Assembly (NCBI RefSeq): GCF_900109545.1
Contig: NZ_FOAP01000011.1
Coordinates: 186,001 to 250,000, forward strand
DNA: 64,000 bases
Reading direction: 5' to 3'
Source of the DNA: Stigmatella aurantiaca
Lineage (GTDB): Bacteria > Myxococcota > Myxococcia > Myxococcales > Myxococcaceae
Made by a program: the position numbers and the translations under genes. This document shows, piece after piece, positions 1 to 10,077 of the stretch. Numbering within the stretch: position 1 is the first letter of the stretch; every line of letters starts with the position of its first letter. The notes below the pieces were generated by a model. The model ran no database searches and was not told the origin of the DNA. It saw only the letters and a list, made by a program, of their open reading frames with translations.

Positions 1-1796
1 GCGACGAAATCGGGCACCACGCGGTGGAAGCTGATTCCCCGGAAGTACCCCTGCCGGGCCAGCGCATGGAGGTTGCCCGAGGTGAGGGGCGCCTGGGCAG
101 CATCCAGCGCCACGGTGATGTCTCCCTTGCGGGTGCGGAAGATCAACATGGCGCCCGGGGGTGCGGCGGGTGGCCTGCGGGTCCCCGGCGGTGACTCCAC
201 ACGCGCGGAGCGCACCGGCTGGCCCGTCAGCCCCGTGAGGGCCTCCGCCGCCACGCGGCGCACGTTGGCGTGGGGATGCGTCAGCCAGCCACGCAGCACG
301 GGCTCGGCGGCCCTGCCCTCCAGCGCCACGAGCGCTCCCGCCACGGGCTCCGCCAGGTCCGGCTCCTGGGGCACCCGCGCCGCCAGCGCATGGACCTCCG
401 GCAGTGCTTCGAGAACCTTCATCTTCCCCACCGTGGCCGCCGCCATGCCCGCCACCACCGCATCGTCCCCCTTCAAGAGGGCCCGCACGGGCGCCACGGC
501 CTCGGGGACCGGGCGGGCGCCCACCGCGTCCAGGGCGGCCAGCCGCACCCTCGCGTCCGCATGGCTCAAGCCCGGCACCGCGCTCTGGGCGCCCTCGGGC
601 ACCTGCGTCTGGGCCAGCTCGCGCAGGCCCAGCGCCCACCGCCGCGCCTCGGGAATCCGTCCCCCCCCGCAGGACAGCACCTGCGCGAGGGTCCCGGTTT
701 GCCGGTCCATCGCCGCGGCGAGCCGGCAGTCGAGCCACGCCACATCCTCGGCCGCGGTCTCCGAGGCGGGCGGTCCTGCCTCTGCCAGCGCGCGGCGCAG
801 TGCCTCCAGCACGGGCCGTCCTGCCCGGGGTAGCCCCTGCTGGGCCACCGCCAGGATCGCATGCGCGGACGCGGAGGCGCCCGAGGCCACGCGCTGGGCA
901 TCCGGGCGCAAGGCCTCCAGCGCCTCCAGGGGCGGACACGCGGTGCTGCACGCCGAGGCCCACCGGCTCAGCGTCCGCGCCGCTTCCGCCGCCACGCGGG
1001 GCGTGGGGTCCTCCAGCAGACGCGCCAGGGCCGTCACCTCCTCCGGCCCCGCCCCCTCCCCGAAGCCCTTCGCACACAGGGCCCGGACGTCGGGCTCCGC
1101 ATCCGACAGGCAGTGCCGCAGCGGCGCCAACGCCTCGGGCCGCTTCACGTAAACCAGCAGGTAGGCCGCCCCGTAGCGCGCCTCCACGGGCTGCTCCGCC
1201 CCGAGCAACGCCTTCACGGGCTCCAGCGGCACCTCCGCGAGCGAAGCGCCCCGGCGCCCCGACACGCCCAGCGCGAGCGCGGCCCTCCCCGCCCGGCCGT
1301 GCGCCTCCTTCAGCCGCTCGATGAGCCGGTGAATCGCTCCCGGCGTCCCCAGCTTGCTGAAGGCCTCCAGCAGGGCCCGCTGGACTCCTTCCTCCGGTTC
1401 CTTCGCCTCGGCCTCGCGCAGCGCCTCCGTCATCCGGGCCTTCTGCTCCTCCGCCAAAGGCTCCCAGGAGAGGGCCAGCTCGCCCGCGGCGAAGGCGGCC
1501 TCCTCCCGGACGGACGGCTCGGCGGCGGCAAGCCCCGCGAGGATGACCTCCAGCGTGGTGGCATCCTGGATGCGCGCCAGGGCCCGCAGCGCACGGATCC
1601 GCACGGCGGTGCCGCGCGCCCCCCCGGCCCAGGCCACGAGCTGCCCGTCCCCCAGCGAGCGGCGATCCTCCCAGTCCTCCACCTGGGCCAGCGCCTCGCC
1701 GTCCCCAGCCCCCGGCGGCGCCACCGCACGGACACACGCCACGGGAAGGAGCAGCGCCACGACGCAAGCGCACAGCCGCGAGAGCAAGGGGAGCAT
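1..1796 (-). CDS. HEAT-repeat lipoprotein with C-terminal cyclophilin domain (3' end outside window)
   Basis: The frame runs off the left edge, so about 598 residues are visible and the C-terminus is missing. The ATG at 1796 opens a lipoprotein signal with lipobox LPVAC around residues 17-21. A long Ala/Leu/Glu-rich body with HEAT-like helical pairs follows (for example RIRALRALARIQDATTLE and VRLAALDAVGARPVPEAV). The last 50 visible residues match the start of a cyclophilin-type peptidyl-prolyl isomerase (MLIFRTRKGDITVALD, then YFRGISFHRVVPDF). Cyclophilins isomerise Xaa-Pro bonds. With a lipobox and a scaffold of repeats, this one probably acts on periplasmic or outer-membrane clients. The domain calls are made by eye from residue patterns. 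The active-site part of the isomerase lies beyond the window, so activity cannot be judged. Confidence 0.85.
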   Translation of the reverse strand, partial: MLPLLSRLCACVVALLLPVACVRAVAPPGAGDGEALAQVEDWEDRRSLGDGQLVAWAGGARGTAVRIRALRALARIQDATTLEVILAGLAAAEPSVREEAAFAAGELALSWEPLAEEQKARMTEALREAEAKEPEEGVQRALLEAFSKLGTPGAIHRLIERLKEAHGRAGRAALALGVSGRRGASLAEVPLEPVKALLGAEQPVEARYGAAYLLVYVKRPEALAPLRHCLSDAEPDVRALCAKGFGEGAGPEEVTALARLLEDPTPRVAAEAARTLSRWASACSTACPPLEALEALRPDAQRVASGASASAHAILAVAQQGLPRAGRPVLEALRRALAEAGPPASETAAEDVAWLDCRLAAAMDRQTGTLAQVLSCGGGRIPEARRWALGLRELAQTQVPEGAQSAVPGLSHADARVRLAALDAVGARPVPEAVAPVRALLKGDDAVVAGMAAATVGKMKVLEALPEVHALAARVPQEPDLAEPVAGALVALEGRAAEPVLRGWLTHPHANVRRVAAEALTGLTGQPVRSARVESPPGTRRPPAAPPGAMLIFRTRKGDITVALDAAQAPLTSGNLHALARQGYFRGISFHRVVPDFV

Positions 1797-1913
1797 CCGC
1801 TGGACGTAGGCCAAAAGCCCGCTGAAATCCAGGGGTTAGGCCGCAAGCCGTTTGACTTGAGCGGGGCGTCCCCCGAAGATGGGCGACCGTCTTCCTGGCA
1901 AGGAGCGCTGGCC

Positions 1914-2933
1914 CTGAATTGCCCTGGTTGTGGCACCCAGGTCGCGGATGGCACGTCCATCTGCCCCAAGTGCGACTACATCATCGACGCATCCTTCCTG
2001 TCCTCGGAGCCCCCACCAGGAAGCAATGACGACGACGAAGTCACGGGAGCCGGAGAGGACCCGCGACAGTCCGCGCCCCCACCGCGCCCGGCCCGGCGTT
2101 CGACCGCTGCGGGCACCTCGAGCAGGGTCTCCACGAACGCGCGGGGAGGTACAGGCACTGCCCCGGGAAGAACCGGCGCGCGGCCCGCGGCGAACCGGTC
2201 AGGTCCCCGTGCCGCGGTCCCGCCCCGGGAGGACGCCCCCCCGGAGGACGCCACCCAGATCAAGAGCGTGAAGGACATCGCCCCGAGCCGCTCCCCGTCC
2301 CGCCCCCCGCCGTCCCGGCCCCCTTCCCGCGCCGCGCCCACCGCCCGGCGGGCCCCGGCACTGCCCCCTGAGCCGGAACCCGATGCCGAGCTGGACGACG
2401 CGGATCCGCGCAAGCCGCTCCTGCCGCCCTCTTCGTCGAGCGCCGGCTCCTACCACCACACCGGGAAGATCGTCGCCCCCGAGGAGGTCATCAGCGATGC
2501 GCGCGCGTTCGTGGGCGGGCTGACGCGCTCGGACAAGATCACCTTCGCGGGCGCCGCGGCCATCATCATCTCCTGCTTCCTGCCCTGGAAGGAGACGGCC
2601 GAGGACGGAGAAATCCTGGGGCTGCTGAGCATCGGCGCGGTGGCGCTCGTGGGAGGCGCCGCCATCATCGCCGCCATCGCCGTGCGGGTGCGCCGGACCC
2701 TGCCGAGCCTCCACCCGCTGGCCCCCTGGGTGATTCAGCTCGGGGTGTCGGTCTTCTGCATCTTCTTCACCCTCATCTCCATCCGGCTCGCCAGCGACTC
2801 CACCGTGGTGGCCTCCCCCATCGGCAACCAGATGGTGGAGAACTCCTCGGCCAGCTTCGGCGTGTTCCTGGCCCTGCTGGGCGCCATCGGGGCGCTGACA
2901 GGCTCGCTGATGGGGCTCAAGGAGCGCTCGTAA
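1914..2933 (+). CDS. Zinc-ribbon membrane protein, probable CTG start
   Basis: This is a 339-residue protein whose N-terminus is a zinc ribbon: CPGC at residues 3-6 and CPKC near residue 19. A low-complexity Pro/Ser/Arg/Glu-rich linker follows to about residue 195, then four hydrophobic segments (for example [17 protein letters not shown] and [19 protein letters not shown]). No ATG, GTG or TTG sits at the right place. A CTG at 1914 lies 8 nt after a perfect AAGGAG (1900-1905) and gives the normal zinc-ribbon start [10 protein letters not shown], so I chose it. The stop is one base before the MoxR ATG, which places the gene in an operon with the ATPase and the DUF58 protein. The function is unknown. 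The architecture resembles myxobacterial zinc-ribbon/TM proteins that may sense or assemble envelope components. Confidence 0.8.
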   Translation: MNCPGCGTQVADGTSICPKCDYIIDASFLSSEPPPGSNDDDEVTGAGEDPRQSAPPPRPARRSTAAGTSSRVSTNARGGTGTAPGRTGARPAANRSGPRAAVPPREDAPPEDATQIKSVKDIAPSRSPSRPPPSRPPSRAAPTARRAPALPPEPEPDAELDDADPRKPLLPPSSSSAGSYHHTGKIVAPEEVISDARAFVGGLTRSDKITFAGAAAIIISCFLPWKETAEDGEILGLLSIGAVALVGGAAIIAAIAVRVRRTLPSLHPLAPWVIQLGVSVFCIFFTLISIRLASDSTVVASPIGNQMVENSSASFGVFLALLGAIGALTGSLMGLKERS

Positions 2934-2934
2934 G

Positions 2935-3870
2935 ATGTCCAGCGGCACGCCCCTCTCCCGCCTCACCGCGGCGCTCGAAGCCACGGTGCTCGGCCAGCCC
3001 CACGTCATCGCGGACCTGGTGACCGCCTTCCTGGCGCGAGGCCACGTGCTGCTGGAGGGCGTGCCCGGCGTGGCCAAGACGCTCACCGCGCGCAGCATGG
3101 CCTCCGCGCTGGGCCTGGCCTTCACCCGCGTCCAGTTCACCCCGGACCTGATGCCGAGCGACATCCTCGGCACGAACGTCTTCCACCCCGCCGACAACGC
3201 CTTCCGGCTGATGCGCGGCCCCGTCTTCACCGAGGTGCTGGTCGCGGATGAAATCAACCGCACCCCGCCGAAGACCCAGGCCGCGCTCCTGGAGGCCATG
3301 GAGGAGCGCCAGGTCACCATCGACGGCGTCACCCACCCGCTTCCGCCGCCCTTCTTCGTGGTGGCCACCCAGAACCCGCTGGAGCTGGAGGGCACCTACC
3401 CGCTGCCGGAGGCGCAGCTCGACCGCTTCCTCATGCGCGTGCGCGTGGGCTACCCGGAGGCGGTCTCCGAGATGGCCATGCTGCGGGGCTTCCACCAGCG
3501 CGAGGGAAAGCCCGCCACGGTGGACCGCGTGCTGGAGGCCACCGTCCTCGAGGAGCTGCAGCTCCGGGCCGCCCGCGTCACCTGCGACGAGTCCATCCTC
3601 TCGTACGTGGTGACGCTCATCCGCCAGACGCGCGCCCACCCCCGCATCCGCCTGGGCGCCTCGCCCCGCTCGGCGCAGGCGGTGCTGGCGGCGGCCAAGG
3701 CGCGCGCGGCCCTGAAGGGCACGGACTTCGTCACCCCGGATGACGTGAAGGACGTGGTGCCCAGCGTCCTCAACCACCGCCTCCTGCTCAAGGCCGAGGC
3801 CGAAGTCGAGGGCGTCACCGCCGATGAGGTGCTGAAGCAGACGCTGGAGCAGGTACAGGTCCCCCGGTGA
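2935..3870 (+). CDS. MoxR-family AAA+ ATPase
   Basis: A 311-residue AAA+ ATPase of the MoxR group. Walker A is GVPGVAKT at about residues 42-49 and Walker B is [10 protein letters not shown] near 102-111. It is followed by the typical [12 protein letters not shown] and the sensor region [20 protein letters not shown]. The length is normal for the family. MoxR ATPases act as chaperone-like remodelers, and are often encoded next to DUF58/von Willebrand proteins that they help mature. The neighbours fit: the ATG is 1 nt after the zinc-ribbon gene, and the downstream DUF58 gene starts with GTG overlapping this stop by 4 nt. Family assignment is secure. The client complex is inferred only from gene order. 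Confidence 0.95.
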   Translation: MSSGTPLSRLTAALEATVLGQPHVIADLVTAFLARGHVLLEGVPGVAKTLTARSMASALGLAFTRVQFTPDLMPSDILGTNVFHPADNAFRLMRGPVFTEVLVADEINRTPPKTQAALLEAMEERQVTIDGVTHPLPPPFFVVATQNPLELEGTYPLPEAQLDRFLMRVRVGYPEAVSEMAMLRGFHQREGKPATVDRVLEATVLEELQLRAARVTCDESILSYVVTLIRQTRAHPRIRLGASPRSAQAVLAAAKARAALKGTDFVTPDDVKDVVPSVLNHRLLLKAEAEVEGVTADEVLKQTLEQVQVPR

Positions 3871-5192
3871 GCCCAGGCCGTCCCGTTCCCACCGGGCTTG
3901 CCGTGGCGCTGCTGGCGGTGGCCCTCGTGCCCGCGGCCCTCGCCGTCGCCAGCCCCGTGTTCGCCTGGCTGGCGCTCGCGCTCGATGTGGCGGTCCTCGC
4001 GCTGTGCGTGGTGGACTTCTTCCTCGCCCCCCGGGCCTCCGAGGTGGACGCCCGGCGCGTGCTGGAGCCCATCCTCCGCTCCGGCGTGGACAACCCCGTC
4101 CACCTGGAGCTCACGAGCCACCGCAAGGGCCCCCTCCAGGGCGAGGTGAGGGACGAAGCCCCAGCGGACGTGGAGGCGCGGGGACACCGGATCCCCTTCG
4201 CCCTGGCCCCGGAGGCGGGCCTCCTGCGGCTCACCTATGCCGTGCACCCGCTCACCCGGGGCGACCTCCGCTTCGGAGACCTGCACCTGCGGCTCGCCGG
4301 GCCCCTGGGGCTGTGCGCCCGCCAGGTGCGCGTGCCCGCGGCCCAGACGGTGAAGGTGTACCCGGACCTCACCGCGCTCACCCAGGAGGCGCTGGCGCTG
4401 GCGCTCGCCTCGGAGGCCGCCTCCGAGCGCTCCCAGCGCCGTCCCGGCGAGGGCCGCGAGTTCGAGAGCCTGCGCGAGTACCACCTGGGAGACGACTACC
4501 GCACCATCGACTGGAAGGCCTCCGCGCGGCGCTCCCGCACCATGGTGCGCGTGTACCAGCCCGAGCGGAACCAGCCCGTGCTGCTGCTGCTCGACTGCGG
4601 GCGCCACATGGCGGGCCAGGTGGACGGCCGCCGCAAGCTGGACCACGCGGTGGACGCGGCGCTGCGCGTGGCCAAGGTGGGGCTGGACGCGGGCGATCTG
4701 GTGGGCGTGCTGTCCTTCGCCAGCGAGGTGCGCACCTACCTGCCCCCGCGCAAGGGCCACGAGCACCTGCGCCTGCTCACCGAGGCGCTCTACCGCGCCG
4801 AGGCCTCCTTCGAGGAGAGCGACTACGGCCGGGCCTACGACTTCGCCTTCGCGCGCACCTCGCGCCGCACCCTGGTGGTGCTCTTCACGGACCTGTTGGA
4901 CCCCAGCGCCTCGGGCCCGCTCGTCACCCGCACCCTCATGCTGCGCCCGCGCCACCTGCCCGTGGTGGCCTCGCTGCGGGACGAGGACCTGCGGGCCGCC
5001 GCCACCCAGGTGCCCCACTCTCCCCAGGAGGCCTACACCCGGCAAGCCGCCGCGCGCCTGGAGGAAGACTCCCGGCGCACCACGCTCACACTGCGGGACG
5101 CAGGCGTGCTCGTGGTGCGTGCGCCGGCCCAGGGCTTCGGCGCCGCGGCCATCAACACCTACCTGCACGTCAAGGCGCGCGGCCTGCTCTGA
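3867..5192 (+). CDS. DUF58 domain protein (vWA-like partner of MoxR)
   Basis: A 441-residue protein with two hydrophobic segments at the N-terminus (about residues 8-50) and a DUF58 core with the hallmark [20 protein letters not shown] followed by WKASARR near residues 195-225. A von Willebrand A-like region follows ([11 protein letters not shown], then [11 protein letters not shown]). The GTG start overlaps the stop of the MoxR gene, indicating translational coupling. DUF58 proteins usually pair with MoxR ATPases in envelope-associated complexes of unclear purpose. No frameshift or missing block is seen. The 223 bases after the stop hold no gene and no clear hairpin that I can see. Confidence 0.9.
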   Translation: MSPGRPVPTGLAVALLAVALVPAALAVASPVFAWLALALDVAVLALCVVDFFLAPRASEVDARRVLEPILRSGVDNPVHLELTSHRKGPLQGEVRDEAPADVEARGHRIPFALAPEAGLLRLTYAVHPLTRGDLRFGDLHLRLAGPLGLCARQVRVPAAQTVKVYPDLTALTQEALALALASEAASERSQRRPGEGREFESLREYHLGDDYRTIDWKASARRSRTMVRVYQPERNQPVLLLLDCGRHMAGQVDGRRKLDHAVDAALRVAKVGLDAGDLVGVLSFASEVRTYLPPRKGHEHLRLLTEALYRAEASFEESDYGRAYDFAFARTSRRTLVVLFTDLLDPSASGPLVTRTLMLRPRHLPVVASLRDEDLRAAATQVPHSPQEAYTRQAAARLEEDSRRTTLTLRDAGVLVVRAPAQGFGAAAINTYLHVKARGLL

Positions 5193-5415
5193 TCGCCATT
5201 GCCTTTCGAAGCGGAAGTCCTCCCGGATTCCGTTGTCCTTCCGGACACGCGAAGCGCCGCGAGACACCCGAATCTCCCCGTCAAGTCCGTTGTGCGGACG
5301 GCGCTGAAAAGATGTTCCGGCCGCGTTTCCGATGAAGAAACGTGCCAATCGCTCCGGAGCCGATTTTCCGGCCTCGGAGAAGACCCCCTTTACACACGAT
5401 CGGCGTCCATAGAAT

Positions 5416-8226
5416 GTGCGCCGCTTCAAACGCCCGCCACTGGAGGCGGTGCGTCCGCGAACGGATGGAGATCGCATCTTGGGTGCGGAGGTTGCACGGG
5501 GTTTGAAGGTCGAGGTCTCGGCGGCGGCGGCGGCGGTGGTGCAGGGCGCGGTGGAGCCAGAACGGTCCCTCACCCCCTTCCACGAGCAACTGCTCGCCGA
5601 GGAACTCACCGCGCGCAGCGGAGACTCGCACCAGCGGCTGGCGGGTGCGCTCTCCGAGGCCAAGGTGGACCTCAATCCACATCAGGTCGAGGCGGCCATG
5701 TTCGCCCTCGACTCGCTGTCGCGCGGCGGCTGCATGCTCGCCGACGAGGTGGGCCTGGGGAAGACCATCGAGGCGGGGCTCGTCATCGGCCAGCTCATGG
5801 CCGAGGGCAAGACGCGCATCCTCATCCTGGCGCCGGCCACGCTGCGCGCACAGTGGAACAGCGAGCTGCGGGAGAAGTTCGACCTGGACTCGGTGATGGT
5901 GGACGGCCGCACCGTGCGTGCCACCGGCAACTGCTTTGATCAGCCCTTCCCCGTCATCTGCTCGCACCCGTTCGCCGCCAACCGGGCCGCCCTGGTGGCG
6001 GAGATTCCCTGGGACGTGGTCGTCATCGACGAGGCGCACCGGCTGCGCAACGTCTACAAGGCGGGCCACAAGACGGGGCAGGCCCTGCGCGCCGCGCTCG
6101 GCGGGCGCCCCAAGCTGCTGCTCACCGCCACCCCGCTCCAGAATGACCTGATGGAGCTGTTCGGGCTGATGTCGCTGCTGGACGAGCAGATCCTCGGGCC
6201 CGAGCACGCCTTCCGCAGCCGCTACCAGGTGGACCCGGAAGCAGGCGGGCTCAAGGAGGACGCCGTCACCGAGCTGAAGGAGCGGCTGGCCCCCATGGTG
6301 CAGCGCACGCTGCGGCGGCAGGTGCGCGAGTACGTGCGCTACACCAACCGGCGCAGCATCGTGGAGGACTTCGCCCCCTCGCCCGAGGAGCAGGACCTCT
6401 ACGAGAAGGTGAGCGAGTACCTGCGCCGCTCGGAGGCGGCGGCCATCGAGCCGGGCAAGAAGACGCTGCTCACGCTCTGCTACCGCAAGCTCCTGGCCTC
6501 CTCCACCTACGCCATCGCACCCACCCTGCGAAGGCTCGCGGAGAACCTGGAGAAGCGCCTGGAGTCCGCGAAGCTGGGCGCCCAGGCCCTGGCCCTCTTC
6601 GAGCCCGAGGAGGTGAAGCAGTACGCCGAGGAGGGCGAGGAGTGGTCGGACGACCCCGCCAAGCCCGCCAGCATCCGCACGCTCCAGAACGAGATGTGGG
6701 AGCTGAAGCAGTACGCGGACCTCGCGGACTCCATCAAGGTGAACGCCAAGGGCGAGGCGCTGCGGCGCGCGCTCGACCGGACCTTCACGGTGATGCGCGC
6801 CCACCAGTGGCCCGAGAAGGCGCTCATCTTCACCGAGTCCAAGCGCACGCAGCAGTACCTGTTCAACCTGCTGTCGGACAACGGCTACCGGGGAAAGATC
6901 TCCCTGCTGTCCGGAGACGTGGCCTCCACCCCCGAGGAGCGCCGCGCGCTGGTGGAGGACTTCCGCCACCGCATGCAGATCCTCATCTGCACCGAGGCGG
7001 GCGCCGAGGGGCTCAACCTCCAGTTCTGCAACCTGGTGGTGAACTACGACTTGCCGTGGAACCCACAGCGCGTGGAGCAGCGCATCGGCCGGTGCCACCG
7101 CTATGGCCAGCAGCGGGACGTGCTCGTCATCAACTTCCTCAACCGGCAGAACGCGGCGGATGCGCGCCTGTTCGAGCTGCTGGAGAAGAAGCTCAACCTC
7201 TTCGACGGGGTGTTCGGCGCGTCGGATGAAATCCTCGGCGCGCTGGAGAGCGGCGTGGACTTCGAGCGGCGGGTGCTGGACATCTACCAGTCCTGCCGCC
7301 ACCCGGACGACATCAACGCCGCCTTCGACAAGCTGCGCGCGGACATGGAGCAGCGCATCAGCACGCGCATGACGGAGATGCGCTCGGTGGTGCTGGAGCG
7401 CTTCGACGGGGATGTGCGGCGGCGGCTCCGGGTGGCCGGGGACCAGACCAAGGAAGTACTCGCCAAAAGGCAGCAGGAGGCGCGTGCCCTCACGAGCTCC
7501 GTGCTGGGCAGCCGCGCCTCGGGCCGGCTCCAGGTGGCCAAAGCCGCCTATGCCGTCCGCGACCGGACGCACGAGGCCATCAGCTACCTGCAGCTCGACG
7601 CGGCGGGGCTCCCCTCGCGGCTGGCGCGGCTCGCGGGCAGCGAGGGCTGGTGGTTCGCCTACAAGTTCGAGCTGTCGGGCCTCAAGCCCGAGGAGAAGCT
7701 CGTCCACCTGGTGCTGGTGAAGGACCGGGACGGCGGGTTCCGCGCGCTGCCGCTGGCCGACGGGGCTCACTTCGTGAAGCTGGCCGCGAAGCAGGAGAAG
7801 CGCCGCCAGCCCGAGCCGGTCTCCGTCACCCTGGTGCAGGAGCAGGCCCTGCTGTCCGCCAAGGACGAGCTGCTCCGGGCCGCCGACCGCCGCAACGCGC
7901 TGGAGCTGGACCTGGCCAAGGAGCGCGCGGACCGCTACGCCGAGGACTGTCTCCTGGAGTCACGGGAGGCGCTGGAGCACACGCGCGAGCAGTGGGTGGA
8001 GGCGCGCAAGCGGGTGCTCATGGCGGAGGACCCCTCGGAGCGCGTGAAAGCGCGGGCGCACGCGGACCGGCTGGAGCGGGACTACCGCCGGCGCCTGGCC
8101 TCGGTGCGCAACGAGGAGGAGAAGCGCTACGCCGCCAAGGACCGCGCGCTGGCGGACCTGGCCCAGAAGGCCAAGGTGACGGAGAAACGCTCCCTCATCG
8201 CCTCGGCGTACTTCTGGCTGAGCTGA
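5416..8226 (+). CDS. SNF2/RapA-like DEAH-box helicase
   Basis: A 936-residue SF2 ATPase. Motif I is DEVGLGKT at about 110-117, preceded by the SNF2-type NPHQVEAAMFAL. The DEAH box is VVIDEAHRLRN near 202-212, motif III is LLTATPLQNDLMELF, and the C-terminal helicase lobe contains TEAGAEGLNLQFCNLVVNYD and RIGRCHRYGQQRDV (motif VI). The last 300 residues are charged and helical, suggesting coiled coil. The layout matches RapA-like translocases that recycle RNA polymerase or remodel protein-DNA complexes, rather than a processive helicase. I used the GTG at 5416, the first in-frame start. A TTG near 5479 is also possible. It stands alone. The closest named relative is uncertain, so no symbol is given. 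Confidence 0.9.
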   Translation: MRRFKRPPLEAVRPRTDGDRILGAEVARGLKVEVSAAAAAVVQGAVEPERSLTPFHEQLLAEELTARSGDSHQRLAGALSEAKVDLNPHQVEAAMFALDSLSRGGCMLADEVGLGKTIEAGLVIGQLMAEGKTRILILAPATLRAQWNSELREKFDLDSVMVDGRTVRATGNCFDQPFPVICSHPFAANRAALVAEIPWDVVVIDEAHRLRNVYKAGHKTGQALRAALGGRPKLLLTATPLQNDLMELFGLMSLLDEQILGPEHAFRSRYQVDPEAGGLKEDAVTELKERLAPMVQRTLRRQVREYVRYTNRRSIVEDFAPSPEEQDLYEKVSEYLRRSEAAAIEPGKKTLLTLCYRKLLASSTYAIAPTLRRLAENLEKRLESAKLGAQALALFEPEEVKQYAEEGEEWSDDPAKPASIRTLQNEMWELKQYADLADSIKVNAKGEALRRALDRTFTVMRAHQWPEKALIFTESKRTQQYLFNLLSDNGYRGKISLLSGDVASTPEERRALVEDFRHRMQILICTEAGAEGLNLQFCNLVVNYDLPWNPQRVEQRIGRCHRYGQQRDVLVINFLNRQNAADARLFELLEKKLNLFDGVFGASDEILGALESGVDFERRVLDIYQSCRHPDDINAAFDKLRADMEQRISTRMTEMRSVVLERFDGDVRRRLRVAGDQTKEVLAKRQQEARALTSSVLGSRASGRLQVAKAAYAVRDRTHEAISYLQLDAAGLPSRLARLAGSEGWWFAYKFELSGLKPEEKLVHLVLVKDRDGGFRALPLADGAHFVKLAAKQEKRRQPEPVSVTLVQEQALLSAKDELLRAADRRNALELDLAKERADRYAEDCLLESREALEHTREQWVEARKRVLMAEDPSERVKARAHADRLERDYRRRLASVRNEEEKRYAAKDRALADLAQKAKVTEKRSLIASAYFWLS

Positions 8227-8250
8227 ACCGAGGGACGGTGCTGCGGGGAC

Positions 8251-8619
8251 TCAGGGGCCGGACGGCGGCTCCGGGTCCTCCTCACCGGGAAGCAAGGGTT
8301 TGAGCCGCACCCAGGTGGCGCCCCAGCCCCCATCGCGCTCTTCCGCGGTCCTGAAGGATTCCACACTGGATAACTTGGGTAGCACACTGTGTACGGTTCT
8401 TCGCAGTGCCCCCGTCCCTTTGCCGTGGATGATGCGGACGTCCAGCAGGCCTTTTTGGCGGCACGCCCACAGGTACTCGGTGACCAGGTCCTTCACTGCC
8501 CGAGGCTGAAAAACATGCAAATCGAGATTCCCATCGATGGGAATTTCGACCACCTCCTCATCGAAGGGAGCTTCGGGGGGTGAGGCTTCCGACGGTGGTG
8601 GGCTGGACCTTCGGCTCAT
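8251..8619 (-). CDS. Smr-domain protein
   Basis: A 122-residue protein with a Ser/Pro/Glu-rich N-terminus (residues 1-25) followed by an Smr domain: LDLHVFQP at about 32-39, where the DLH motif is diagnostic, and RIIHGKGTGALR near 62-73. Smr domains, as in the MutS2 C-terminus, are nickases or RNA endonucleases in several bacteria. This stand-alone form lacks MutS parts. The ATG at 8619 has a GAGGG five bases upstream. The start lies 62 nt inside the 3' end of the preceding small exported-protein gene, so the two are probably co-transcribed. Confidence 0.88.
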   Translation of the reverse strand: MSRRSSPPPSEASPPEAPFDEEVVEIPIDGNLDLHVFQPRAVKDLVTEYLWACRQKGLLDVRIIHGKGTGALRRTVHSVLPKLSSVESFRTAEERDGGWGATWVRLKPLLPGEEDPEPPSGP

Positions 8620-8848
8620 AAAAGCCCTCTAATTCCCGCTGCTTCTGCTCCGCCTCGCGGCGGCGGCGCTCCTTGGCCTCACGAAACTGCTGGCTGAGGG
8701 AGGAGACTTCCGTTCTCAGGGCGGAAAAATGTTTGCCCACATCCTTTCCAGAAACCCGCTCCTGGGTCTGCTGGCTCCCCTGCCCCCCCCTGGCGCCACC
8801 TGTCGCCGTCAGCTGCACAACGAGGGCTGCCATCATCAAAGGGTTCAT
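8558..8848 (-). CDS. Small exported coiled-coil protein (hypothetical)
   Basis: A 96-residue reading frame with an N-terminal hydrophobic stretch (MNPLMMAALVVQLTATGG) that could be a signal peptide or anchor. A charged helical segment follows (around residues 45-72, SLSQQFREAKERRRREAEQK) likely to form coiled coil. The ATG has a GAGGCAGGG just upstream. It is not a recognised family. Its 3' end overlaps the Smr gene start by 62 nt in another frame, a long overlap but within myxobacterial practice. It may be a genuine leader gene of the Smr unit. The alternative is a chance frame. Confidence 0.5.
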   Translation of the reverse strand: MNPLMMAALVVQLTATGGARGGQGSQQTQERVSGKDVGKHFSALRTEVSSLSQQFREAKERRRREAEQKQRELEGFYEPKVQPTTVGSLTPRSSLR

Positions 8849-8917
8849 GGCCCTGCCTCATAGCAAGAGCTGTGCTCAAGCTTCCCGGAAGAGTGATTCC
8901 GTCCAGAAAGAGACCTT

Positions 8918-9943
8918 CTAGCCACCAAGCACCGCATCAATGCTGGCGGCGAGCTTGAGGGCGGACCGGGGCGCACTGCCCTCCGCCTTGTTGTTGATGA
9001 TGACGTAGGAGGGCAGCCCCTTGCGCGTCGCGGCGGCGCAGACCCCTGCCAGGGCTTCCCGGGTCACCGTGTCCTCGTCCACCAGCGTGTGGAACGGAGC
9101 ATAGCGGGCTCGGGCCTCCTCGTAGCCCAGGTGCGGCGGCAGCATCCACCGGACCACCAGGGCCCGGGAGGTGAGCGCCCGCGTGCGCAGCACCTGCTGC
9201 ACCACGGGCGGCATCTGCCGCCACACGGACAGCACGGGGCAGACCCCGAGTTCCTCCAACGCCTGGGCAAAGCCCTCCGTGAGCAGCTCCTCGTTGCGCA
9301 CCTCCACCGCGTAGAGCGGCCCCCGGGGCAGCGCCGCGAAGAAGGCGTGAAGCCGCTCGACGAAGCGCGCCGGGCCACCAAACCCCCGCGTGTCCTGCGG
9401 TGGAAACTGAAAGACGAGCGGCCCCGCCTTGTCCCCCAGCCCCTCCACGAAGGGCGCCACCACCATGTCGGCGGCGTAGCTGGCGTTCAGGAAGCGGTCA
9501 TTGGGCTGGCCCCGGTGAACGCCATAGCGCTCGTGGGCGGGGTAGCGCGCCAGGGTGCACACCTCGTGGGCCTTCACCAGGAGGCGGAAGGCCTCCGGCA
9601 CCTGCGCGGCATACTCGGAGAAGGTGATGGAGGAGATGGGGCCATAGAAGGTCCGGTCCACCCCCACCGTGCGCAGGACCGGGTGGCGCCCGTAGGCCAG
9701 CAGGCCCTCCCGGGCCAGCGTCGCCTGGGCCGCTTCCCGGTCGTAGACGATGCCCGTCCAGCCGGGAAAGGCCCAGGAGGAGGTGCCCAGGTGAATTCCC
9801 GGGGGCAGGCGCTCGCCCAGGGCGCGCACGTCGTCCGCGACGGGCGCGGGCCCCACGGGCTCCGCCCGGCGCGAGCGGCGCGGGGGCGGTTCGGAGACGG
9901 CTCCGGTGAAGAGGTTCAGCTGCGAGGGTTCTCGAGAGGGCAT
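8918..9943 (-). CDS. DUF72 (YecE-like) protein
   Basis: A 341-residue protein with a 45-residue polar N-terminal extension and then the DUF72 TIM-barrel fold: IHLGTSSWAFPGWTGIVY at about 50-67, VDRTFYGPISSITFSEYA, LVFQFPPQ, YAVEVRNEELL and a C-terminal YVIINNKAEGSAP. These are the conserved family signatures. The biochemical role of DUF72 proteins is not established. The ATG at 9943 has GGAG five bases upstream. The gene stands alone on the minus strand, between the Smr gene and the adenosine-deaminase-like gene. Confidence 0.92.
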   Translation of the reverse strand: MPSREPSQLNLFTGAVSEPPPRRSRRAEPVGPAPVADDVRALGERLPPGIHLGTSSWAFPGWTGIVYDREAAQATLAREGLLAYGRHPVLRTVGVDRTFYGPISSITFSEYAAQVPEAFRLLVKAHEVCTLARYPAHERYGVHRGQPNDRFLNASYAADMVVAPFVEGLGDKAGPLVFQFPPQDTRGFGGPARFVERLHAFFAALPRGPLYAVEVRNEELLTEGFAQALEELGVCPVLSVWRQMPPVVQQVLRTRALTSRALVVRWMLPPHLGYEEARARYAPFHTLVDEDTVTREALAGVCAAATRKGLPSYVIINNKAEGSAPRSALKLAASIDAVLGG

Positions 9944-10077
9944 GGCGGCTCCAACCGGGCGCAGGAAGACCCGTACCCGCAGGAATTAACGCGAGTACCG
10001 ATACAATGCACCAGGTTGGGTCCGGGCGAGCCGACTCTCTGCGTTGCCTGCCCGCTCCTCAGACGGGCGGCGGGGCT

